From Piscinibacter sp. (GTDB lineage: Bacteria > Pseudomonadota > Gammaproteobacteria > Burkholderiales > Burkholderiaceae_C): a stretch of 64,000 nucleotides of DNA. The notes below the pieces were generated by a model. The model did not search any database, was not told where the DNA came from, and was given only the letters and a program-made list of their open reading frames with translations. The translations under genes were made by a program, and so were the position numbers. Where the stretch lies: the NCBI GenBank assembly GCA_019635485.1, contig JAHBZL010000005.1, forward strand, positions 1 through 64,000, given 5' to 3'. Shown here piece after piece: positions 16,981 through 26,908 of this stretch; within the stretch, counting starts at the first letter, position 1, and each line of letters begins with the position of its first letter.

Positions 16981-18492
16981 TCAGCCGCGCGCGAGGCGTG
17001 CCATCTCCTCGCCGACCAGGCGCACGATCAGCCGGTCCAGCGTCTGCACCGAGTACTGGCCGACGTCGTGCGGCGTTTGCGTGCCGGGGCCGCTGCCCGG
17101 GTCGCTCGCGTCGCGGTAGGTCAGGAACACGAAGCGCCCGGCGGTGTACTGCGCGAGCTGGCGGTAGACGTATTCGCCGACCGGGTCGAGCCCGCTGGCA
17201 CCGACCGCGAACAGCTTGATGCCCTTGGCGAGCGCCGCCTGCATGTCCCGGTCGTACTGCGGGCCGCCGTAGTCCAGGTGCGGCGGTGCGTCGGCCACCA
17301 GCACGACCAACCGCGCCGCATCGGCGCGCCAGGACAGGCCGTGCACCGTCTCGTGCAGCGCCTCGTTGAGCGCCTCCGGCGTGTCGCCCCCGCCGCCCGC
17401 CTGCACGCGCGCCAGCACGCCCTGGAACGCGCCCAGGTCGTCGGTGAAGTCGTGCGTGCGGGTCAGGAAGGCGTCGCCGCGGTCGCGGTAGGCGACCAGG
17501 CCGTAGCAGGTATCCGGTTGGCCCGGCAGCTGGCCGATCTGCTGCGCGATCGCGCGCATCGAGGTCTTCAGCTTGGCGATCTCGTCGCCCATCGACCCGG
17601 TGGCGTCGATCAGGAACACCAGGTCCAGGCGCGGCCGCTGCGGCGCCGGCGCGTCGTCCAGCCGCACCTGCAGCGCCGCGCGGTCATCGCGCGCCAGCGT
17701 CGCGCTGGCGGTGGCCCCACCCTTGCGCACCGCGACGCCGAGCGTGCGGTCGGCGCCGGCGCCGACGGCGCGCGGGTGCAGCCAGACCCGCCCGGCCGTG
17801 TCCGTGCGGGCCCACAGGATCGGCTCGCGCCGGCCGGCCCGCTGCAGCGCGACTTCGGCGTCGTGCACCGGGCGACCGGCAGCATCGGTGACCTCGAGCA
17901 GGTGGCGCTCGGTGATGTCGCGCTCGCGCACCGGCAGCCCGCGGTGGCGGGCGCGGTAGGCCAGGTATTCGCCGAAGTCGGCGTTGTCGTCGACCATGCC
18001 GGCTGTCACCGGTTCCTGCCGCGGGCGGCGGCGTGGCGCCGCGAGCGATCCACCCGGCTCCGGCGCAGGGGGCGGTGCGGCGACCGGGCGCTCTTCGCTC
18101 ACGGCGGGCGCACGGGCGGCAAAGCCGCCCAGCAGGGCGGGAGCGGCAGCGGACTTGGCGGCCTCGTCGCGCCGTGCGCCGCCGCGCGCGCCGAGCCGAT
18201 CGTCCAGGGACCGATGGCCCTGCGCGTCGCCGCTGCGGCCCGGCACCTCGCGTGTGGTCGGCGCGCGGCGGCAGTGGTCGGCCGTGGGCGGATCGAACGC
18301 GGGCACGCCGTCGTCGACCGACACCGCGCCTTGCCAGGGCGGCGGCCAGTGGCCGGTGTTCGGGGCAGCGACATGCCCGGTCGGGTCCGGCAGCGCAGCG
18401 GCGCAGGCGGCCGCCAGCACGGCCATCAGCGCCACGGCGGGGGCGGCGGCCAGGCGCAGTTTCGAAGTGGATGTCGAGGGGGGTGAGGTCAT
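16981..18492 (-). CDS. VWA-domain lipoprotein
   Basis: A 503-residue exported protein: signal AAAPAVALMAVLAAAC (lipobox Cys about residue 30), a disordered Pro/Ala/Arg-rich stretch, a beta-sandwich-like region (about 190-280, TERHLLEVTDAAGRPVHDAEV) and a von Willebrand A domain from about 286. The metal-binding site is VFLIDATGSMGDE, with later Thr and Asp at DTPEALNEAL and VLVADAPPHLD. VWA domains bind partner proteins through the metal. The gene is divergent from a sigma factor/anti-sigma operon through a strongly symmetric region, and a GGAG ribosome site precedes its ATG. It may be the main output or sensor of that sigma factor (inference). Confidence 0.88.
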   Translation of the reverse strand: MTSPPSTSTSKLRLAAAPAVALMAVLAAACAAALPDPTGHVAAPNTGHWPPPWQGAVSVDDGVPAFDPPTADHCRRAPTTREVPGRSGDAQGHRSLDDRLGARGGARRDEAAKSAAAPALLGGFAARAPAVSEERPVAAPPPAPEPGGSLAAPRRRPRQEPVTAGMVDDNADFGEYLAYRARHRGLPVRERDITERHLLEVTDAAGRPVHDAEVALQRAGRREPILWARTDTAGRVWLHPRAVGAGADRTLGVAVRKGGATASATLARDDRAALQVRLDDAPAPQRPRLDLVFLIDATGSMGDEIAKLKTSMRAIAQQIGQLPGQPDTCYGLVAYRDRGDAFLTRTHDFTDDLGAFQGVLARVQAGGGGDTPEALNEALHETVHGLSWRADAARLVVLVADAPPHLDYGGPQYDRDMQAALAKGIKLFAVGASGLDPVGEYVYRQLAQYTAGRFVFLTYRDASDPGSGPGTQTPHDVGQYSVQTLDRLIVRLVGEEMARLARG

Positions 18493-18525
18493 CGCGGTGC
18501 TCCGTCGGCAGGTGAAGGCTGGCGG

Positions 18526-18596
18526 CTGATACGGCGCAGCGCGGCGAACGGGGTGAATCGCCGATTCACCCCGGGACGGCCCGTCGGCCGTATCAG
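18526..18596. promoter_or_regulatory. Concentric inverted repeats; candidate divergent sigma-factor promoter
   Basis: Outer arms CTGATACGGC (18526-18535) and GCCGTATCAG (18587-18596) and inner arms GGGGTGAATC (18550-18559) and GATTCACCCC (18563-18572) are perfect and share the same centre at 18561. Read outward, each side shows TTCACCCC, 16 bases, then CGTATCAG, the layout of a -35/-10 pair. Predicted starts would lie about 23 and 27 bases from the two ATGs. Confidence 0.65.
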
Positions 18597-18625
18597 TCCG
18601 GGAATGAGGCAGACTTCCGCCCGCA

Positions 18626-19249
18626 ATGAGTGCCGACGACCTCGACGACGACCAGCTGATGGCCGCCTATGCCCAGGGCGACGCCGCGGCGTTCGAGCGC
18701 CTGTACGAACGGCATCGGCAGGGCCTGTACCGCTTCGTGCGGCGCCTGCTCGGCAGCACGCATGCCGGGCAGGTCGACGAGCTGTTCCAGGACACCTGGC
18801 TGCGCGTGGTGCAGGCGCGCGACCGCTGGCAGCCGCAGGGGGCGAGCTTCCGGACCTGGCTGTTCACGCTGGCGCACCATCGCGCCATCGACCTGCTGCG
18901 CCGCAGCGGCCGCGAGGTGGCGCTCGATGCCTTCGAAGGAGAGGACGGCGAGCCCTGGCAACCCGACGCTGCCGCCTGGCAGCACTGGCCGGCGCCGGCC
19001 GCGGCAGCGCCGCAGGGCGAGGAACTCGCGTTCTGGCGGCGCGCCGGCGAACGCCTGCTGCAGTGCCTGGATCAGCTGCCGCTGCCGCAGCGCAGCGCCT
19101 TCCTGCTGCATCACGATGACGGCCTCGCGCTCGACGAAGTGGCCCATGCCCTCGAAGTCGGCTTCGAGACCGCCAAGACACGCCTGCGCTACGCGATGAG
19201 CAAGCTGCGCAGCTGCATGGGTGCCTACCTGAACCCGGACCTGCGATGA
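18626..19249 (+). CDS. ECF-type sigma-70 family sigma factor
   Basis: A 207-residue sigma factor with region 2 (LMAAYAQGDAAAFERLYERH ... VDELFQDTWLRVVQ) and region 4 (CLDQLPLPQRSAFLLHHDDG, VAHALEVGFETAKTRLRYAM), without regions 1.1 and 3, the architecture of extracytoplasmic-function sigma factors. It would direct RNA polymerase to the divergent symmetric promoters and to unknown others. The anti-sigma candidate starts inside its stop codon (four-base overlap). The VWA lipoprotein is divergent. The linker between regions 2 and 4 (about 105-140) is Ala/Pro/Gln-rich and longer than usual. Confidence 0.93.
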   Translation: MSADDLDDDQLMAAYAQGDAAAFERLYERHRQGLYRFVRRLLGSTHAGQVDELFQDTWLRVVQARDRWQPQGASFRTWLFTLAHHRAIDLLRRSGREVALDAFEGEDGEPWQPDAAAWQHWPAPAAAAPQGEELAFWRRAGERLLQCLDQLPLPQRSAFLLHHDDGLALDEVAHALEVGFETAKTRLRYAMSKLRSCMGAYLNPDLR

Positions 19250-20424
19250 CGCACGACGACGACGAGGCCGTGCCGCACGACCGCTGGTTGCGCGAAGCGC
19301 TGCGCCATGCGCCGGACGCCGACGCGGCACCGCCGCCGCGCGTGAACGACGCCATCCTGCGCATGGGGCGTGCCGCCGTCGCGCCGCGTCCGGTGCCGGC
19401 ACCGCCCGCGCCGCCGACGCTCGACGAACGGCTGGCCGCCGTCTGGGACTGGCTGGCCCGTCCGCCGGTGGCGGCGGGTTTCGCCAGCGTGATGGTCGCC
19501 ACCGTGGTCGGCCTGATGTGGTGGGGCCGGCCGATCGAGGAAGCCTTGCCGCCGCCCGAAACCGTCTCAGCTGCACCGGAGGCGGCGACGCCGGCGGACG
19601 GCCGCCGTGCCGGGTCGGCGGAGGCCGAATCGGTCGACGCGCGGTCGCGCCAAGTCGCGCCGACCACGAGTCTGGGCGAAGCCCGGGCCCCGAAACAGGC
19701 CCCGCCGCCGGTGGCCGCCGCCGCTCCCCCGGCACCGGCCGAGCCGGCTGCGCGCAAGGCGGCGGCGCCACCGCCACCGGTGGCGCCCGCCGTGGTGCCC
19801 GCTCCCGCACCGGCTGCGGCGCCGGCACGCGACGCAAGCGCCGAGCAGAAGCGGTCCGCCGCCACGCCGTCGGAAGAACTGCGCCTGCGCGGCAGCCCGC
19901 TCGAACGGCGCGAAGCCGCTGTCGCTCCTTCGGCGGCCCCCCCCGCGCCGCCCCCGCCCGCCACCAACGCAACTGCACCAGGAACCGTCGGGGCTGCCGG
20001 GGCCGCCGCGGCTGACGCTGCCGCGCCAGGCCCGGCCGGCGCCCTCAGCGGGCTGCGCGCGCGCGCCGCGGTCGGCACGATCGAGACCGCGGGGCTGAGC
20101 AATCTGCGCTTCGAGATCCCGCGCCGCCAGCAGGACTGGACCTGGCAGCGTGACGACGGCCCGGCCCGCCCGGTCGACGAGGCGACCATGAACTGGATCG
20201 CGCAGGCCGACCGCACCGCCCGGCCCCACTGGAACCCGGGCCCGGCGGCCGGCGAGGGCGCGACCGCGACGCTGCGCTTCACGCGCGACGGCGTGGTGCG
20301 CGCGATCCTGCGCGTCGGGCCGCGCGGCCTGCGGCTGGATCGCGGCGGCAAGACCGAGTCGGCCGAGCTGTCGTCGGCGCAGGCGGCGTCGCTGCTCGCG
20401 GCGCTCGACGCGCTGGGCCCCTGA
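19246..20424 (+). CDS. Putative membrane anti-sigma factor with long Pro/Ala region
   Basis: A 392-residue protein starting in the stop codon of the sigma-factor gene. Residues 1-80 are cytoplasmic and acidic-to-neutral. A single transmembrane helix lies at about 86-103 ([19 protein letters not shown]). A long Pro/Ala-rich segment (about 110-260) would cross the periplasm, and a C-terminal globular part (about 280-392) includes [16 protein letters not shown]. The position after the sigma gene and the topology match anti-sigma factors, but no zinc-binding HxxxCxxC motif is visible, so the assignment rests on position and topology. Confidence 0.72.
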   Translation: MTHDDDEAVPHDRWLREALRHAPDADAAPPPRVNDAILRMGRAAVAPRPVPAPPAPPTLDERLAAVWDWLARPPVAAGFASVMVATVVGLMWWGRPIEEALPPPETVSAAPEAATPADGRRAGSAEAESVDARSRQVAPTTSLGEARAPKQAPPPVAAAAPPAPAEPAARKAAAPPPPVAPAVVPAPAPAAAPARDASAEQKRSAATPSEELRLRGSPLERREAAVAPSAAPPAPPPPATNATAPGTVGAAGAAAADAAAPGPAGALSGLRARAAVGTIETAGLSNLRFEIPRRQQDWTWQRDDGPARPVDEATMNWIAQADRTARPHWNPGPAAGEGATATLRFTRDGVVRAILRVGPRGLRLDRGGKTESAELSSAQAASLLAALDALGP

Positions 20425-20476
20425 GCCCGCGCCGGGCGGCCTCGCTATCATGGGCGGTTTGCGCCCAGCGACCGCG

Positions 20477-23371
20477 ATGCCGTCCCCGCCCGTGCCCGAC
20501 CGCACCGATTCCCCGCTGATCCGGGTGCGCGGCGCGCGCACCCACAACCTGAAGAACATCGACCTGGACATCCCGCGCCACCGGCTGGTGGTGATCACGG
20601 GGCTGTCCGGGTCGGGCAAGTCCAGCCTCGCGTTCGACACGCTGTACGCGGAGGGGCAGCGGCGCTACGTCGAGAGCCTGTCGGCGTACGCGCGGCAGTT
20701 CCTGCAGCTGATGGACAAGCCGGACGTCGACGTGATCGAGGGCCTGTCGCCGGCGATCAGCATCGAGCAGAAGGCCACCTCGCACAACCCGCGCTCGACG
20801 GTCGGCACGGTTACCGAGATCCACGACTACCTGCGCCTGCTCTACGCCCGCGCCGGCACGCCCTTCTGCCCCGACCACGGCCTGCCGCTGGCCGCGCAGA
20901 GCGTCAGCCAGATGGTCGATGCGGTGCTCGCGCTGCCCGAGGGCACGCGGCTGATGGTGCTGGCGCCGGTGGTGCGCGACCGCAAGGGCGAGTTCGTCGA
21001 GCTGTTCGCGGACATGCAGACCCAGGGCTACGTGCGCTTCCGCGTCGACGGCACGGCCTACGAGGCGGCCGACGTGCCGAAGCTGAAGAAGGCCGAGAAG
21101 CACGACATCGACGTGGTGATCGACCGCGTCAAGGTGCAGGCGGGTCTGCAGCAGCGCCTGGCCGAGAGTTTCGAGGCGGCGCTGCGCATCGCCGAGGGCC
21201 GGGCGATCGCGCTCGAGATGGACTCGGGACAGGAACATCTGTTCTCGAGCAAGTTCGCCTGCCCGGTCTGCAGCTACTCGCTGGCCGAACTCGAGCCGCG
21301 CCTGTTCTCGTTCAACTCGCCGGTGGGCGCCTGCCCGAGCTGCGACGGCCTCGGCCAGGTGACGGCGTTCGATCCGGAGCGGGTGGTCGCCTTCCCCTCG
21401 CTGTCGCTGGCCAGCGGGGCCGTGAAGGGCTGGGACCGCCGCAACGGCTACACCTTCTCGCTGCTCGAGAGCGTCGCGCGCCACTACGGCTTCGACGTCG
21501 ACTCGCCGTTCGAGGAACTGCCCAAGCCGGCCCAGCAGGTGCTGCTGCACGGCTCCGGCAAGGAGGACATCGAGTTCGTCTACCAGGCCGAAGGGCCGAA
21601 GGGCAGGCAGCGCATGGTCAAGCGCTGGCATCCGTTCGAAGGGATCATCCCGAACTTCGAGCGGCGCTTCCGCGAGACCGATTCGGCCGCGGTGCGCGAG
21701 GACCTGGCGCGCTACCAGGCCGCGCGGCCCTGCCCCGACTGCGAGGGCACGCGCCTGCGCCGCGAGGCGCGCCACGTGTTCCTGGTCGACGCGGCCAGCA
21801 GCCGGCGCGAGCCGATCTTCCGCGTCGAGCACTTCACGCTGCGCGACTGCCTGGCCTATTTCGAGGACCTGAAGCTCGAAGGCGCGAAGGCCGACATCGC
21901 CGACAAGGTGGTGCGCGAGATCCGCTCGCGGCTGAAGTTCCTGAACGACGTCGGCCTGAACTACCTGAGCCTGGAACGCTCGGCGGACACGCTGTCGGGC
22001 GGCGAGGCGCAGCGCATCCGGCTCGCGTCGCAGATCGGCTCGGGCCTGACCGGCGTGATGTACGTGCTCGACGAGCCGAGCATCGGGCTGCACCAGCGCG
22101 ACAACGCACGCCTGATCGAGACGCTCAAGCACCTGCGTGACCTGGGCAACAGCGTGCTGGTCGTCGAACACGACGAGGACGCGATCCGCGCCGCCGACCA
22201 CGTGATCGACCTCGGCCCCGGCGCCGGCGTGCACGGCGGCCGGGTGATCGCGCAGGGCACGGCAGACGAGGTGGCGAACCACGCGGAGTCGCTGACCGGG
22301 CGCTACCTGGCGCGCACGCTGACGGTCCCGGTGCCGCCGCGCCGCCGCGCGCTGGCCGACAGCACCGACCCGCAGCTGCTGAAGATCGTCGGCGCGCGCG
22401 GCAACAACCTGAAGAGCGTCGAGGTCGAGATCCCCGTCGGGCTGTTCACCTGCGTGACCGGCGTCTCGGGGTCGGGCAAGAGCACGCTCGTCAACGACAC
22501 GCTGTACGCGGCCGTCGCGCGCAAGCTCTACAGCAGCCACGTCGATGCCGCACCGCACGAGACGATCGACGGGCTGGACGCGTTCGACAAGGTGATCAAC
22601 GTCGACCAGAGCCCGATCGGCCGCACGCCGCGCTCGAACCCGGCCACCTACACCGGGCTGTTCACGCCGATCCGCGAGCTGTTCGCCGAGGTGCCGGCGG
22701 CCCGCGAGCGCGGCTACGGGCCGGGCCGCTTCAGCTTCAACGTCGCCGGCGGGCGCTGCGAGGCCTGCCAGGGCGACGGCGTGCTGAAGGTCGAGATGCA
22801 CTTCCTGCCCGACGTCTACGTGCCCTGCGACGTCTGCCACGGCCGGCGCTACAACCGCGAGACGCTGGAGGTGCTCTACAAGGGCAAGAACATCACCGAG
22901 GTGCTGGACCTGACCGTCGAGGACGCGCATGCGTTCTTCGCGGCCGTGCCGGCGATCGCCCGCAAGCTGCAGACGCTGCTGGACGTCGGGCTCGGCTACA
23001 TCCGCCTCGGGCAGAGCGCGACCACGCTGTCCGGCGGCGAGGCGCAACGCGTCAAGCTGGCGCTGGAGCTGTCCAAGCGCGACACCGGGCGCACGCTGTA
23101 CATCCTCGACGAGCCGACCACCGGACTGCACTTCGCCGACATCGCGCTGCTGCTGAAGGTGCTGCACCAGCTGCGCGACGCCGGCAACACGATCGTCGTG
23201 ATCGAGCACAACCTGGACGTCATCAAGACGGCCGACTGGCTGATCGACATGGGCCCCGAAGGCGGCGCCGGCGGCGGTACGGTGGTCGCCCAGGGCACGC
23301 CGGAGGTGGTGGCCGCGAACCCGGCCAGCCACACCGGGCGCTACCTCGCGCCGCTGCTTTCCCCGGCATAG
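20477..23371 (+). CDS. uvrA: Excinuclease ABC subunit A
   Basis: A 964-residue UvrA with two ABC ATPase modules: Walker [15 protein letters not shown] and [14 protein letters not shown], signatures [12 protein letters not shown] and [13 protein letters not shown], and Walker B VLDEPS and ILDEPTTG. Zinc cysteines occur in FACPVCSYS ... CPSCDGLG and [10 protein letters not shown] ... CDVCHG. It recognises damaged DNA with UvrB in nucleotide excision repair. The start at 20477 ([12 protein letters not shown]) leads directly to the conserved [12 protein letters not shown]; a start at 20450 would add nine residues and overlap a TATCAT element that may be the -10 box. Not followed by other uvr genes. 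Confidence 0.97.
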   Translation: MPSPPVPDRTDSPLIRVRGARTHNLKNIDLDIPRHRLVVITGLSGSGKSSLAFDTLYAEGQRRYVESLSAYARQFLQLMDKPDVDVIEGLSPAISIEQKATSHNPRSTVGTVTEIHDYLRLLYARAGTPFCPDHGLPLAAQSVSQMVDAVLALPEGTRLMVLAPVVRDRKGEFVELFADMQTQGYVRFRVDGTAYEAADVPKLKKAEKHDIDVVIDRVKVQAGLQQRLAESFEAALRIAEGRAIALEMDSGQEHLFSSKFACPVCSYSLAELEPRLFSFNSPVGACPSCDGLGQVTAFDPERVVAFPSLSLASGAVKGWDRRNGYTFSLLESVARHYGFDVDSPFEELPKPAQQVLLHGSGKEDIEFVYQAEGPKGRQRMVKRWHPFEGIIPNFERRFRETDSAAVREDLARYQAARPCPDCEGTRLRREARHVFLVDAASSRREPIFRVEHFTLRDCLAYFEDLKLEGAKADIADKVVREIRSRLKFLNDVGLNYLSLERSADTLSGGEAQRIRLASQIGSGLTGVMYVLDEPSIGLHQRDNARLIETLKHLRDLGNSVLVVEHDEDAIRAADHVIDLGPGAGVHGGRVIAQGTADEVANHAESLTGRYLARTLTVPVPPRRRALADSTDPQLLKIVGARGNNLKSVEVEIPVGLFTCVTGVSGSGKSTLVNDTLYAAVARKLYSSHVDAAPHETIDGLDAFDKVINVDQSPIGRTPRSNPATYTGLFTPIRELFAEVPAARERGYGPGRFSFNVAGGRCEACQGDGVLKVEMHFLPDVYVPCDVCHGRRYNRETLEVLYKGKNITEVLDLTVEDAHAFFAAVPAIARKLQTLLDVGLGYIRLGQSATTLSGGEAQRVKLALELSKRDTGRTLYILDEPTTGLHFADIALLLKVLHQLRDAGNTIVVIEHNLDVIKTADWLIDMGPEGGAGGGTVVAQGTPEVVAANPASHTGRYLAPLLSPA

Positions 23372-23408
23372 CCCTTCGGTCCCTGACCCGGGCTGGGACA
23401 GCAGCGGA

Positions 23409-23483
23409 TCGGCCGGCCAGCGCCGGGCCGCTCCCCAGCGGCCGGCCGACCCCCTCGGGGGGTGGCCGCGGCACGCCGCGGCC
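23409..23483. terminator. Nested GC-rich hairpins between convergent genes
   Basis: TCGGCCGGCC (23409-23418) pairs with GGCCGGCCGA (23440-23449) over a 21-base loop, and GGCCGCGGC (23464-23472) pairs with GCCGCGGCC (23475-23483). They lie between the converging uvrA and polyamine-binding genes and may act as a bidirectional terminator, though no T tract is present. They may equally be a copy of an intergenic palindromic repeat. Confidence 0.5.
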
Positions 23484-23512
23484 GGGGGCGCCCTCCGTGC
23501 CGGGGGCTCCTT

Positions 23513-24625
23513 CTACAACCCGGTCTTGAAGGTCGTGAAGATGCGCGTCTGCACGCGCCGGATGTTCTGCGGCAGCGCCTCCGGCACCGCCATCGCCGAC
23601 AGCGCCGCGTCGCTCAGGAACACCGTCGGGTTCTTCGCCACGGACTCCTTCACGAAGGGCAGCGAGGCCTTGTTCGGGTTGGCGTAGAAGACCTTGTTGG
23701 TCAGCGACGCGTGCACCTGCGGGCGCAGGATGTAGTCGATGAACTTGTGCGCGTTCTTCGGGTGCGGCGCGTCCTTCGGGATCGCCATGGTGTCGAAGAA
23801 CAGCGTCGCGCCGGTCCTGGGCACCAGCGCCTCGATGCCGGAGCCCAACCCGGCCTCGATCGCGCGGGCGCGGGCGATGTTGATGTCGCCCGAGTAGCCC
23901 ATCACCAGGCACAGCGCGCCGCTGGCCAGCTCCGAGATGTAGCCCGAGGAGGACAGCCGCGTCACGGAGGGCCGGATCTTCTTCAGCATGTCCGCGGCGG
24001 CGGTGTAGTCGGCCGCATTGCGGCTGTAGGCCGGCTTGCCGACGTAGGCCATCGCCACCGGCAGCACCTCGGACGCCGAATCCAGGATGCTGACGCCGCA
24101 GCCCTTCAGCTTGCTCGCGTACTTCGGGTCGAACAGCAGCGACCAGGGGTTCTCCGGCAGCGGCATGCCGCCGAGCGCCTTCTCGACCAGCGGCCGGTTG
24201 ATGCCGATCGTGATGTAGCCCCACAGCCAGTCGACCAGGTACTGGTTGCCCGGGTCCACCTTGGCCAGCTGGGCGAGGATCGCCGGGTCGAGGTTCTTCC
24301 AGTTCGGCAGCAGCGCACGGTCCAGCGGCCGGAACAGCCCGCCCTCGATCTGCAGCTTCGCGAACTGCGCGCTCGGCACGACGATGTCGTAGCCGGTGCG
24401 GCCGGCCACCAGCTTCGCGTGCAGGATCTCGTTGGTGTCGTAGTTGTCGTAGCGGACCTTGATGCCCGTTTCCTTCTCGAAGTTCGCGAGCGTGTCCTCG
24501 GCGATGTATTCCGCCCAGTTGTAGACGTTCAGGATCTTCGGTTCCTCGTCGGCCGCTCGGGCGGCCGGCGCGAGCAGGGCGGCAAGGGCCGCACACGCGG
24601 CAAGCAGGCGGTTGGCAAGACTCAT
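23513..24625 (-). CDS. PotF-like polyamine-binding periplasmic protein
   Basis: A 370-residue extracellular solute-binding protein. MSLANRLLAACAALAALLAP ... AARA is a signal peptide. Typical PotD/PotF elements are ILNVYNWAEYIAEDTLANFE, KVRYDNYDTNEILHAKLV, GYDIVVPSAQ, WGYITIGIN and SGDINIARA. It would bind spermidine or putrescine for an ABC importer. AGGAGGA seven bases before the ATG is a strong ribosome site. No permease or ATPase genes are next to it, so it is an orphan binding protein here and either works with a distant importer or serves as a receptor. Upstream, the divergent DsbA-fold gene begins after 126 bases. Confidence 0.92.
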   Translation of the reverse strand: MSLANRLLAACAALAALLAPAARAADEEPKILNVYNWAEYIAEDTLANFEKETGIKVRYDNYDTNEILHAKLVAGRTGYDIVVPSAQFAKLQIEGGLFRPLDRALLPNWKNLDPAILAQLAKVDPGNQYLVDWLWGYITIGINRPLVEKALGGMPLPENPWSLLFDPKYASKLKGCGVSILDSASEVLPVAMAYVGKPAYSRNAADYTAAADMLKKIRPSVTRLSSSGYISELASGALCLVMGYSGDINIARARAIEAGLGSGIEALVPRTGATLFFDTMAIPKDAPHPKNAHKFIDYILRPQVHASLTNKVFYANPNKASLPFVKESVAKNPTVFLSDAALSAMAVPEALPQNIRRVQTRIFTTFKTGL

Positions 24626-24751
24626 TCGGGTTCCTCCTGACCAGCGAGACCGGGGTAGGTGGCACCCCCGGACAATAAAGTTCCCACGACGATGCACGGG
24701 CCGTGCCACCTCGCTAGACTGCGCGCCACCCGGCAAGCGAGGAGACGCCCC

Positions 24752-25354
24752 ATGGCCCGTACCGTCGACTACTACTTTGCCCCGAATTCTCCATGGACTT
24801 ACCTCGGCCACCGGCGCTTCGTCGACATCGCGAAGTCTGCCGGCGCCACGGTCAACGTGCTGCCGGTGGATCTGGGCGGCAAGGTCTTCCCGGTCTCGGG
24901 CGGGTTGCCGCTGTCCAAGCGCGCACCGCAGCGCCAGGCCTACCGGCTGCTCGAGCTGAAGCGCTTCAGCGAGCACCTCGGCCAGCCGATCGTGCTGCAG
25001 CCGAAGTTCTTCCCGGTCGCCACCGACGACGCGGCGCGCCTGATCATCGCGGTCGCGCAGGCCGACGGCAGCGAGGCGGCGCTGCGCTTGACCGGCCGCA
25101 TCCTGCGCGGTGTCTGGGTCGACGAGCGCAACATCGCCGACAAGAGTGAACTGGCCGCGATGCTCGCCGAGGAGCAACTGGACCCGCGCCGGCTGGAGGA
25201 AGCGGCCTCGCCGGCGGTGCAGCAGCGCTACGAGGCCGACACGCAGCGCGCCATCGAGGCCGGCGTGTTCGGCGCGCCGAGCTACGTGATCGACGGCGAG
25301 CTGTTCTGGGGCCAGGACCGGCTCGATTTCGTCCAGCGGCGCCTGACGGCATGA
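24752..25354 (+). CDS. 2-hydroxychromene-2-carboxylate isomerase-like (DsbA-fold) protein
   Basis: A 200-residue protein of the thioredoxin-fold, GST-kappa/HCCA isomerase family: [20 protein letters not shown] with the Ser that replaces Cys in the family's active site, [20 protein letters not shown] near the end. Family members isomerise 2-hydroxychromene-2-carboxylate in naphthalene catabolism, but most homologues act on unknown glutathione-dependent substrates. GAGGAG precedes the ATG by seven bases. Its stop overlaps the following amidohydrolase start by four bases (ATGA). Confidence 0.88.
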   Translation: MARTVDYYFAPNSPWTYLGHRRFVDIAKSAGATVNVLPVDLGGKVFPVSGGLPLSKRAPQRQAYRLLELKRFSEHLGQPIVLQPKFFPVATDDAARLIIAVAQADGSEAALRLTGRILRGVWVDERNIADKSELAAMLAEEQLDPRRLEEAASPAVQQRYEADTQRAIEAGVFGAPSYVIDGELFWGQDRLDFVQRRLTA

Positions 25355-26253
25355 CACGCCGGCGCAGCCGCCCGGTCGCGGCGCTGCTGGCCACGCTGGC
25401 GCTGCTTGCCGGTTCCGTCGCGCAGGCGCAGCGCTACGACGGCCCGCTGTTCGACGCCCACCTGCACTACAACGACGAGGCCTGGCGGGCCGAGCACACG
25501 CTGCCGGACGTGCTTGGCCGGCTGCAGCGCAGCGGCGTGCGCGCCATCATCGCCAACAGCCGTCCGAACGACGGCACCAGGACGCTCGCCGCCGCCGGCG
25601 AGCAGACACGTGCCGCCGGCGTGACGGTGGTGCCCTTCATCCGGCTGTACCGCAACCGCGCCGACTACACCGGCTGGTTCGCCGACGAGACGATCCATGC
25701 GATGGTGCTGCGCGAGCTCGCGGCCGGCACGCCGGCCGGTCCGTACCGCGGACTCGGCGAGTTCCACCTCTACGACAGCGCGAACGCCAACGGCCCGGTC
25801 GCGCGCCAGCTGATGCAGCTCGCGCAGGCCCGCGACCTGGCGGTGCTGGCGCACGTCGACGACCAGGCGATCGATCTGCTGATGGCGCACGCCCCGCGCG
25901 CGCGGCTGATCTGGGCCCACACCGGCATCGGCGGCGCGAGCGTCGAGCGCGTGCGCGCGCTGCTGCAGAAATACCCGATGCTGATGGGCGAGCTGTCCTA
26001 CCGGCCGGGCCTGACCGACGCCGGCGGCGGCCTGAGCGCCGAGTGGAAGGCGCTGCTGACCGATCACGCCGACCGCTTCCTGGTCGGCTCGGACACCTGG
26101 ATCAACGCACGCTGGGCCGGCTACGAGGGCCTGATGGCCGATGCGCGCCGCTGGCTGGCCGATCTGCCCGCGCCGGCGGCACGGCGCATTGCCTGGGACA
26201 ACGCGGCACGCCTGTTCGGCCTGCCGGAACCCGCCGCACGACCGGCGGAATGA
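25351..26253 (+). CDS. Exported amidohydrolase-family protein
   Basis: A 300-residue protein with a signal peptide ([21 protein letters not shown] ... AQA). Metal-dependent hydrolase motifs are present: FDAHLHYND (HxH-like), [18 protein letters not shown] and VGSDTW. These match TIM-barrel amidohydrolase_2 family enzymes acting on C-N or C-C bonds. A periplasmic location is unusual for the family. It is coupled by overlap to the DsbA-fold gene, suggesting a shared substrate. Its stop codon lies against the terminator of the oppositely oriented SWIB gene. Confidence 0.85.
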   Translation: MTRRRSRPVAALLATLALLAGSVAQAQRYDGPLFDAHLHYNDEAWRAEHTLPDVLGRLQRSGVRAIIANSRPNDGTRTLAAAGEQTRAAGVTVVPFIRLYRNRADYTGWFADETIHAMVLRELAAGTPAGPYRGLGEFHLYDSANANGPVARQLMQLAQARDLAVLAHVDDQAIDLLMAHAPRARLIWAHTGIGGASVERVRALLQKYPMLMGELSYRPGLTDAGGGLSAEWKALLTDHADRFLVGSDTWINARWAGYEGLMADARRWLADLPAPAARRIAWDNAARLFGLPEPAARPAE

Positions 26254-26277
26254 AAAAAGCCGGTGCGATGCACCGGC
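26253..26277 (-). terminator. Rho-independent terminator of the SWIB gene
   Basis: On the minus strand GCCGGTGC and GCACCGGC form an eight-base stem with a three-base loop (26259-26277), followed by six T residues (A tract at 26253-26258 on the plus strand). This is a textbook intrinsic terminator and overlaps the stop codon of the amidohydrolase on the other strand. Confidence 0.85.
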
Positions 26278-26313
26278 CCGGGCTGTCGTCGCGGCGGTTC
26301 GCCGCGACACGGT

Positions 26314-26724
26314 TCACTTCAGGTGGCCGTTGATCAGCTTGGTCATCTCGAACATCGAGACCTGCGCCTTCTTGAAGATCTCCTTCAGCTTGGCGTCGGC
26401 GTTGATCATGGTCTTCTTCGCCGAATCCTGCAGCTTGTTGGACTTGATGTAGTCCCAGACCTTCTTCGTGACCTCGGTGCGCGGGTACGGACCCTTGCCG
26501 ATGATCGCGGACAGCGCCTCGCTCGGCGTCATCGCCTTCATGAAGGCGGCGTTCGGGGTGCGCTTCTTGGCCGGAGCCTTCTTCGCTGCCGCCTTCTTGG
26601 CCGGCGCCGCCTTCTTCGCGGGCGCCTTCTTGGCCGGCGCCGCCTTCTTCGCGGCGGCTTTCTTGGCCGGAGCCGCCTTCTTCGCCGGGGCCTTCTTGGC
26701 CGCAGCCTTCTTCGCAGTTGCCAT
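26314..26724 (-). CDS. Histone H1-like SWIB-domain protein
   Basis: A 136-residue protein with two parts. Residues 1-55 are Ala/Lys/Pro repeats of AAKKAPAKK type, resembling histone H1 tails, so tight DNA binding is likely. Residues 60-136 form a SWIB/MDM2 domain (PNAAFMKAMTPSEALSAIIG, KVWDYIKSNKLQDSAKKTM, MFEMTKLINGHLK). Such SWIB proteins occur in beta-proteobacteria and chlamydiae, and their role in nucleoid structure is inferred. GGAGAG precedes the ATG. Upstream of it lie 184 bases without other genes; a short promoter was not recognised there. Confidence 0.92.
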   Translation of the reverse strand: MATAKKAAAKKAPAKKAAPAKKAAAKKAAPAKKAPAKKAAPAKKAAAKKAPAKKRTPNAAFMKAMTPSEALSAIIGKGPYPRTEVTKKVWDYIKSNKLQDSAKKTMINADAKLKEIFKKAQVSMFEMTKLINGHLK

Positions 26725-26908
26725 GTTGAATCTCTCCATCAAGAGTTTGTTGATGTGCCCGGGATGGGCGAGAGCCGCATGGACCCTCATTTCTCCATAG
26801 CACCGTGCGGAGCGAATGGTACTGCGTGAGTCAAGGGCTGAGAAGCAGTTTTCACTCTGAAAACACGCAATCTGCCGAGGTAGACGAGCCTTTTGTCGCT
26901 GCGCAACG

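Noticed and set aside
26725-26908. Small gene in the 184-base gap upstream of the SWIB gene
   Set aside because: No frame with a ribosome site or coding bias; the TTGACT there lacks a matching -10 box at correct spacing.
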